From Parietichytrium sp. I65-24A (Eukaryota; Sar; Bigyra; Thraustochytrida; Thraustochytriidae), in the NCBI GenBank assembly GCA_012862575.1, contig BLSF01000015.1, positions 608,511 to 672,510 of the forward strand: a stretch of DNA of 64,000 nt, given 5' to 3'. Under the pieces are notes generated by a model, which was not told the DNA's origin, did no database searches, and saw nothing but the letters and a program-made list of their open reading frames with translations. Below, in pieces: positions 59,433-64,000 of the stretch (the stretch's first letter is position 1; each line of letters begins with the position of its first letter). Both the position numbers and the translations under genes were made by a program.

Positions 59433-60338
59433 ATGGTTCTGGCAAGAAATAGTCGCTGCGTTGCGAGTGGATTGACCGGCTGGAGGAGGCCTGGCAGTCG
59501 AAGTGTACTTTGGCTTTGGGTTCTTGCCGCTTTGGCGCAGCTGGCGGCATGCGCTATTTACGAGGACGAGGACGAATATATTCCGCTATACGATGGTGAG
59601 AACGCTGAAGTTGAGGACGACTGGGTGGACTGGAACAGGCTGGATGAGCTGTCCGCGACCAAGCAGGTCAAGCGAGATGCAGAGGTGATTATGGTCTCCT
59701 CGGATCCAGCTTATAAGAGCTCGAACCGGTACGGCTCTGTGCCTGGCCCATTTCGCCCGCCCATGAACTTGACAGAAGAGGAGTCTAGCATGAAACTTGC
59801 GACATTGCTTGGGACGTGTTGGGACTACGAGGACAATTCTGGCAGGTATGGCTACAAGCTGTGCCCTTTCAAGAACGTGACGATGATCGGTCTAAGGTTT
59901 TCCAGCTCGCCTACTTTGCTCGGATTGTGGGGTTCCTGGGAAGGGTCTCGCGCCTTGATGTTTGATGATGGGGACGCATGCAATTCTGGGAGGTATAAAG
60001 TCGTGGTCAACCTAATTTGTCCGTCTAGCGGAGACCTAACAGCCTCGCATACCGCTGTTGTCTCCGTGCAAGAAAAAAGTTATTGCTCCTATGAGATGGA
60101 TTTCAGAACTTCTTTGGCGTGCTCCATTCCTACAGCTAATGGGGAGACCGTCAGCTCAAGCGAACATGCAACTGGCCACTGTGACGAAATGGAAGAATAT
60201 GTAAACGCCTTGGAGAATGCTATGATCGCACAGTTTGTAGACTTTATCCTTCCAGACTTTATCCGTGAGTGCGAGGATATCTGGAAGGCGTTGGCGAGGG
60301 TTCACAAGCTCTCATCGGCTGACTCTCTCACCAATTGA
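59433..60338 (+). CDS. Secretory-pathway MRH-domain (PRKCSH-like) protein, 301 aa
   Basis: A signal peptide of about 40 residues ends after a hydrophobic core (SVLWLWVLAALAQLAACA). The mature N-terminus is acidic. An MRH domain occupies about residues 127-225: GTCWDYEDNSGRYGYKLCPF, then LGLWGSWEGS, FDDGDACNSGRYKVVVNLIC, and the closing C-x-Y-x7-C pair in SYCSYEMDFRTSLAC. This is the mannose-6-phosphate-receptor-homology fold found in glucosidase II beta, OS-9/Yos9 and GNPTG. The protein lacks the LDLa repeats of glucosidase II beta and the KDEL-type ending, so it may be a small ER or Golgi lectin rather than that subunit. An ATG at 59433 was chosen; there is none further upstream in frame. 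Confidence 0.8.
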   Translation: MVLARNSRCVASGLTGWRRPGSRSVLWLWVLAALAQLAACAIYEDEDEYIPLYDGENAEVEDDWVDWNRLDELSATKQVKRDAEVIMVSSDPAYKSSNRYGSVPGPFRPPMNLTEEESSMKLATLLGTCWDYEDNSGRYGYKLCPFKNVTMIGLRFSSSPTLLGLWGSWEGSRALMFDDGDACNSGRYKVVVNLICPSSGDLTASHTAVVSVQEKSYCSYEMDFRTSLACSIPTANGETVSSSEHATGHCDEMEEYVNALENAMIAQFVDFILPDFIRECEDIWKALARVHKLSSADSLTN

Positions 60339-60607
60339 AGCATGAGAATGTTGGCCACACTCGACTGTGCGCCACGATGCTCTCTTTCAAAAACCATGTC
60401 TGTTCGATTGCTTTTGATTAAAAAATTTAAAGTGCCACTTTCAAGGCAACTTCTTAACCACCCCAAGTCTCGAATCGATCAGATTCGGCCTGGGCCGCAA
60501 CGCGCCATTTGAACTCCCAGAAAAGATATAGACAGCATTTGTAATTCGGTTTTCTCTTATTCGTTCAAAACAACTTTATGTTCAATTATATCCCAGCCTG
60601 GGCTCAT

Positions 60608-61060
60608 TTACTTTGTGGAAAGTCCTAGCTGCTTGGCATGTGCTCTTTGCTCTGCCCACTGCGAATAAGGGTTGGTAAGCTTTCTATTTCCCTTCTCCAC
60701 TGTGTGCAACTCGCTTTCCATACGCTTGTCGAATGTGAAGGTGGCTTTGTTGGTTGAAAGTGGCCGCGGGTCTGTGTCTACCGTTGCGAGTGAGGAAAAG
60801 ATGTCGTGGACGTGATCTCGCAGCTTGTGTTTCAAAGAGTACTCCACAGTCTTCACCCCTGCAAGAACATGCTTCTCCACCTCTGGGTCCCGGTCAATGT
60901 ACTTTTTCGTTTGATCTCTGTGTTGCTCACGAGCCCAGTCCGCCCGAATGGTGTTCGGTGCCTCAAGCTTTTTGAACACCTCTTCGTCTTTCAAAAAAGG
61001 ACACAGAGGGGACGACCTCGTCTTGATCACGTCGAGGTTTCCCAGTGCTTGCTTCACCAT
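60608..61060 (-). CDS. Small hypothetical protein, 150 aa
   Basis: Starts at an ATG at 61060 (the frame is open to a TTG at 61078). Highly charged, mostly helical by composition, with many Lys, His and Glu residues. A notable stretch is HKLRDHVHDIFSSLATVDTD near residue 80. There is no signal peptide or membrane segment. A conserved-looking end (KLTNPYSQWAEQRAHAKQLG) could be a binding helix. I do not recognise the family, but the length, composition and clean frame make it a likely gene. Confidence 0.55.
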   Translation of the reverse strand: MVKQALGNLDVIKTRSSPLCPFLKDEEVFKKLEAPNTIRADWAREQHRDQTKKYIDRDPEVEKHVLAGVKTVEYSLKHKLRDHVHDIFSSLATVDTDPRPLSTNKATFTFDKRMESELHTVEKGNRKLTNPYSQWAEQRAHAKQLGLSTK

Positions 61061-62324
61061 CTTGCCGCTCCAAACCAAAAGGACCGTCTCTCGTCAATTC
61101 CGTTTCGGGTCTGCAACCGAGCGTGAGCGGCGCTTCCAAGTCCTTCCCATCCTTGGACAGCAAGTGATGTGGCGCGGCACACAACACAAAACACCTAGCG
61201 GAAAGTAGTGTGCCTTCCGCGTCTGAGTACGACTGCCTATCTCAAGTTCATCAATTCGTAGCATTGATAGTTCTCATGATCGTCTCGTAAATAGATCTGT
61301 ATGATAGCGCGGCTGCCACATCGCGCCATTGCCCGCTACCCGACTACCAATGTTCAGAGCTGTAGATCTTTGCCTGCTCTCAACTTGCTCATGCTCGTCA
61401 AGATCAAAAGCGAATTCCTCGTTCAACTTTTTAAGTCCAATTGCCAGAATTGCCAGCGCAGTGCAGTGCCCTTTCACGTTACCGGTACCGGTACTCTCAG
61501 GCAAGTTGAAGTATAGTGCAAGTTGTGCCGCACTACTACTGACCGTCGGTATTCCTTCCTAAATTGTAAAAGTTGGCAGTCTCGTGTTATGGAGTGAGGA
61601 AATGGAGCATCGTTTCATCTGCTTCGTCACGCACAGCGGCAGTGATCAGCGGAGCATAGTGGGCCGCTGTTGACATTGACTGCCATTCAGCGATCGGGTG
61701 TCAAAGCCACAAAAACTGGATTTTCAGACGGTGCACTACGAGCGTGCTAAATGCTCGACAGGTGCTTGGCGCCGCGGAAGTTCCGCATTGCAGCGCGGTT
61801 CTACTCATAGCACATCATAGCACAATCGCCTAAGCGTTGGACAGCGTTACTAGTAGCTTCCTTAATTACCTCTACTTGTAACCTTGTACTATGGTTTATC
61901 GGGCCATGAGGTTTTTCTACATATAATCCTATAGTAACCTCATCAGCGCGTTTCAGTAGCGTTGAGGAGCTCTTCCTTGTTCTGGGCAAAGCTTAAATTT
62001 ACTGTTAGTTACTTTTGACAATGAACAGTAGAAAACCATCTGATGGTGTCTAGGTGGTAGTACTTAGTACTCGAGTACCTCTCTCCCCAATGAATGAATA
62101 ATGCCAGTCTGGTGGACGACGTATTGATTAGGATCCATCAGGAAGTGAGGACACATGCCGTGACGAACGTGCGGTGCGCGAACACTTTCTACTGGCTGAC
62201 AGTGGAAGAAGCGACAAGCTGATTGAGAAATCCAAAGTCACTTGAAGGTCTCTGTTGAGCACCTCCAGAAGCGATCCCAAGCTTTTAACGGAGTGGAAAG
62301 CAGGACAACGACTACGAAGGAGGG
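61061..62324. other. Gene-poor region
   Basis: Minus-strand frames at 61274-61504 and 61801-61989 have balanced composition but no family match; they may be decayed coding fragments. A GTACTTAGTACTCGAGTAC cluster lies at 62059-62077. Confidence 0.4.
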
Positions 62325-63122
62325 ATGAGGTTCGCCTCCTTGACAGTGTTCTGCCTTCTTGGCTTGGCGATTTCCGTTCGGGCAGACGAGTTTGACGAGC
62401 TAGATGTTGCGACGGAAGAGCTGGGTAAAGATGAGGAAAGCGTGTTGCTCGATTCAGAGGAGGACCATCTGAAACTGCACGAGCCAAGAATTGAGGAACA
62501 GGAATTCCTGGCAGAGTACTCACGAAAGGATGGCGTGACAGAACTTTCCAGCGGGGTGATGTACCGGGTTCTCAAGGCTAGCGAGAACGCGGATGCCAAG
62601 TCCCCAAGTTTGGAAAGCCACTGCCGGGTGCACTACACTGGCACGCTCCAAGACGGCACCGAGTTCGACTCTTCCAGAACTAAAGGCGAACCAGGCTTGA
62701 TGTTTTTGCCGAACGTTATCCCGGGCTGGCGTGAGGCCTTGCCGCTGATGAAGGCTGGCGATCATTGGGAGATAGTTATTCCAAGCAACTTGGCTTACGG
62801 TAATCGCGGCGTTCCGAACAAGATCCCGCCATTCGCACCTCTCGTATTTGACCTGGAACTCATCGAAGTTGATCCTGAATTTAGTCTGTTTGACCAGATC
62901 AAGATGAACATGAATCAGCAAATACCTGGCGTGCCATTCAAGCTTCAATACTGGCAAGCTATTATGTTGCTAGCTTATGTCGGGATTCGCGTGACTTTGA
63001 AGCGCACTTTCGGAACAAGCAGAATCCCTCGCCAAGAAACTCCCGCATCTCAACAGGGATCGGCGGCACCGGCCACTCGAAAAGAAAAGAACGCTCTCAA
63101 AAAGAACAAGAAAAACCAATGA
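62325..63122 (+). CDS. ER FKBP-type peptidyl-prolyl isomerase, membrane-anchored, 265 aa
   Basis: A signal peptide (MRFASLTVFCLLGLAISVRA) is followed by an acidic linker and an FKBP domain at about residues 75-182. Conserved active-site residues are visible: CRVHYTGTLQDGTEFDSS (Tyr104, Asp115), the VIPGWREAL loop, NLAYGNRG, and IPPFAPLVFDLELI, all close to the bacterial Mip/FkpA and eukaryotic ER FKBP pattern. A second hydrophobic segment (YWQAIMLLAYVGIRVTL, about 209-225) and a Lys-rich tail (KEKNALKKNKKN) place the protein as a luminal isomerase anchored by its C-terminal helix. It should assist folding of secretory proteins. ATG at 62325, intronless. Confidence 0.88.
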   Translation: MRFASLTVFCLLGLAISVRADEFDELDVATEELGKDEESVLLDSEEDHLKLHEPRIEEQEFLAEYSRKDGVTELSSGVMYRVLKASENADAKSPSLESHCRVHYTGTLQDGTEFDSSRTKGEPGLMFLPNVIPGWREALPLMKAGDHWEIVIPSNLAYGNRGVPNKIPPFAPLVFDLELIEVDPEFSLFDQIKMNMNQQIPGVPFKLQYWQAIMLLAYVGIRVTLKRTFGTSRIPRQETPASQQGSAAPATRKEKNALKKNKKNQ

Positions 63123-63416
63123 ACGGGATCTTGCCTAGCAACTAGTCTCTTTGCAAAAGGTCTCTATAGTTTCTGCTCTTATTAGTAGGTCAAGAAACTC
63201 TTATTTGTTCGTCTTTTATTTCCTGTTTTTGGCTTTCGTGCTAAATCGGTGTTGTTGCAATTTCTCTTTTGCTGCTTTCAATGGCTTGATTGACTGACTG
63301 ATTGGTTGAGGAATTGATTTTGTCCAAAGTAAGTCCTGAGTAATCGTGGCAGTGAAACGATTGACAGTAACCAAGATAAATTTCTGCGAGACAAATTGTG
63401 TTCTGCAGAATGAGTC

Positions 63417-64000
63417 ATGTGGGACTTCAGGATAGCCGATCACTTTCGCGTGGCTTTCACGATCAATAATCTGAGAGAATCCGGCACTTGCACCTGTACC
63501 TGCTCCGGCACCGGGACCAGTTCCCGGACCACCAGCGCAACTGCGCCAGACGAGTGTCATCTTCGACACAACCACAGCCACTCCAACCTCGCGTTCGCAA
63601 CGGCTTTCGAAAAAGTGAAGGCCCGGGACATAGGTTTAAATTTGAACCAAGTTGCCTCCATGCTGGCAGCTGCGATGTCCCCCGAGCGAATCCGAATGAG
63701 CGTCCAGCAACTGCAAGAAGGCCCAGTTTTGCGAGCGCGCAGTTTCCAGACAGCTCAAAAAACTGCGAACACTTGTGCTCAGCGCTGTGCGGCTGTCGCA
63801 ATGTTCTGTGAACTCGAATTTTAGGTCCAGCCTGTTTCAACTCGCCGGCATTACATGGAAATTTGGTGCTGTCTCCGGAATGAACGCGCTTGGAAGTTCC
63901 GCGACGCAGGGAAAGCTCTTTGAGGCGTCCCACACCCGAGACGTCCCGAAAGACGTTTTGTTATCCGAAAATTACGATGACATCTCGCTTAGGTTAGGTT
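63417..64000 (+). pseudogene. COMM-domain-like gene with an apparent frameshift, runs off right edge
   Basis: A plus-strand frame to about 63717 contains helices with a LNLNQVASMLAAAMSPERIR segment. At about 63717-63720 the protein-like reading continues in another frame, open from 63700 to the window end, as KAQFCERAVSRQLKKLRTLV and then GITWKFGAVSGMNALGSSAT. The last piece resembles the first strand pair of the COMM domain (MEWKFGVTSGSS in human COMMD7), and the helices before it fit the family's middle part. One extra base would join them, so this is either a sequencing error, an unrecognised splice, or a decayed gene. The N-terminus is uncertain. COMMD proteins act in copper and endosomal sorting complexes. 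Confidence 0.35.

Noticed and set aside
63216-63581. 121-codon minus-strand frame with a Gly/Pro/Ala-rich start
   Set aside because: It overlaps the COMM-like candidate, starts inside low-complexity DNA, and shows no recognised domain.
1-64000. CRISPR arrays, bacterial operons, ribosome-binding sites, rRNA genes
   Set aside because: None found. No regularly spaced direct repeats with unique spacers exist, and introns plus gene content show eukaryotic nuclear DNA.

Overview
The window is nuclear DNA of a eukaryote, most likely a unicellular, intron-poor alga or protist. Evidence: genes for spliceosomal SmD3, COX19, OPA3, STIMATE, an R2R3-type MYB factor and an ER-type MRH protein; short GT-AG introns (about 69-139 bp) in a minority of genes; mitochondrial presequences; and a peroxisomal C-terminal SRL signal. 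Most genes are single-exon and lie roughly one per 2 kb on both strands without operon structure. A red alga such as a Porphyridium relative is one possibility, but the sequence alone does not settle the lineage. Several open frames extend upstream of the first ATG through TTG/GTG codons; I used the first in-frame ATG consistent with family length.

Layout. 1-9.4 kb: the 3' end of an unknown gene, a WD40 protein, a glutathione-transferase-like fragment, a coiled-coil protein, an assembly join marked by one N, and a carnitine acyltransferase. 9.4-16 kb: two small unknown proteins and long gene-poor DNA full of GTAC motifs. 16-25 kb: DUF1214-type protein, PLP-dependent D-amino-acid lyase, SmD3, a spliced two-domain cation channel and a four-exon acyl-CoA synthetase. 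25-34.6 kb: an MTHFR-like tail-anchored protein, an amino acid transporter, a gene-poor stretch, a MYB factor and a small membrane protein with a broken frame. 34.7-46.4 kb: unknown protein, COX19, OPA3, pterin-4a-carbinolamine dehydratase, a 1,734-residue mosaic protein, a decayed Fanzor/TnpB-like nuclease remnant within an inverted duplication, and an NTF2-like protein. 46.9-64 kb: peroxisomal acyl-CoA oxidase, an acidic two-membrane-segment protein, STIMATE, a mitochondrial metallo-beta-lactamase hydrolase, a PX-PDZ protein, an MRH lectin-like protein, a small unknown protein, an ER FKBP, and a COMM-domain-like gene running off the right edge.

Functional themes: fatty-acid metabolism (acyl-CoA synthetase, carnitine acyltransferase, acyl-CoA oxidase), mitochondrial maintenance (COX19, OPA3, MBL hydrolase, PCD), ER and calcium (STIMATE, channel, FKBP, MRH protein). 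They are scattered on both strands and their co-location looks incidental.

The items most worth a second look are the Fanzor-like remnant with its inverted arm (44.6-45.1 kb), the mosaic protein, the tail-anchored MTHFR-like protein that lacks the usual catalytic Glu, the PX-before-PDZ protein, the intergenic-only GTAC/AGTACT clusters, and the yeast-like TACTAAC branch site.
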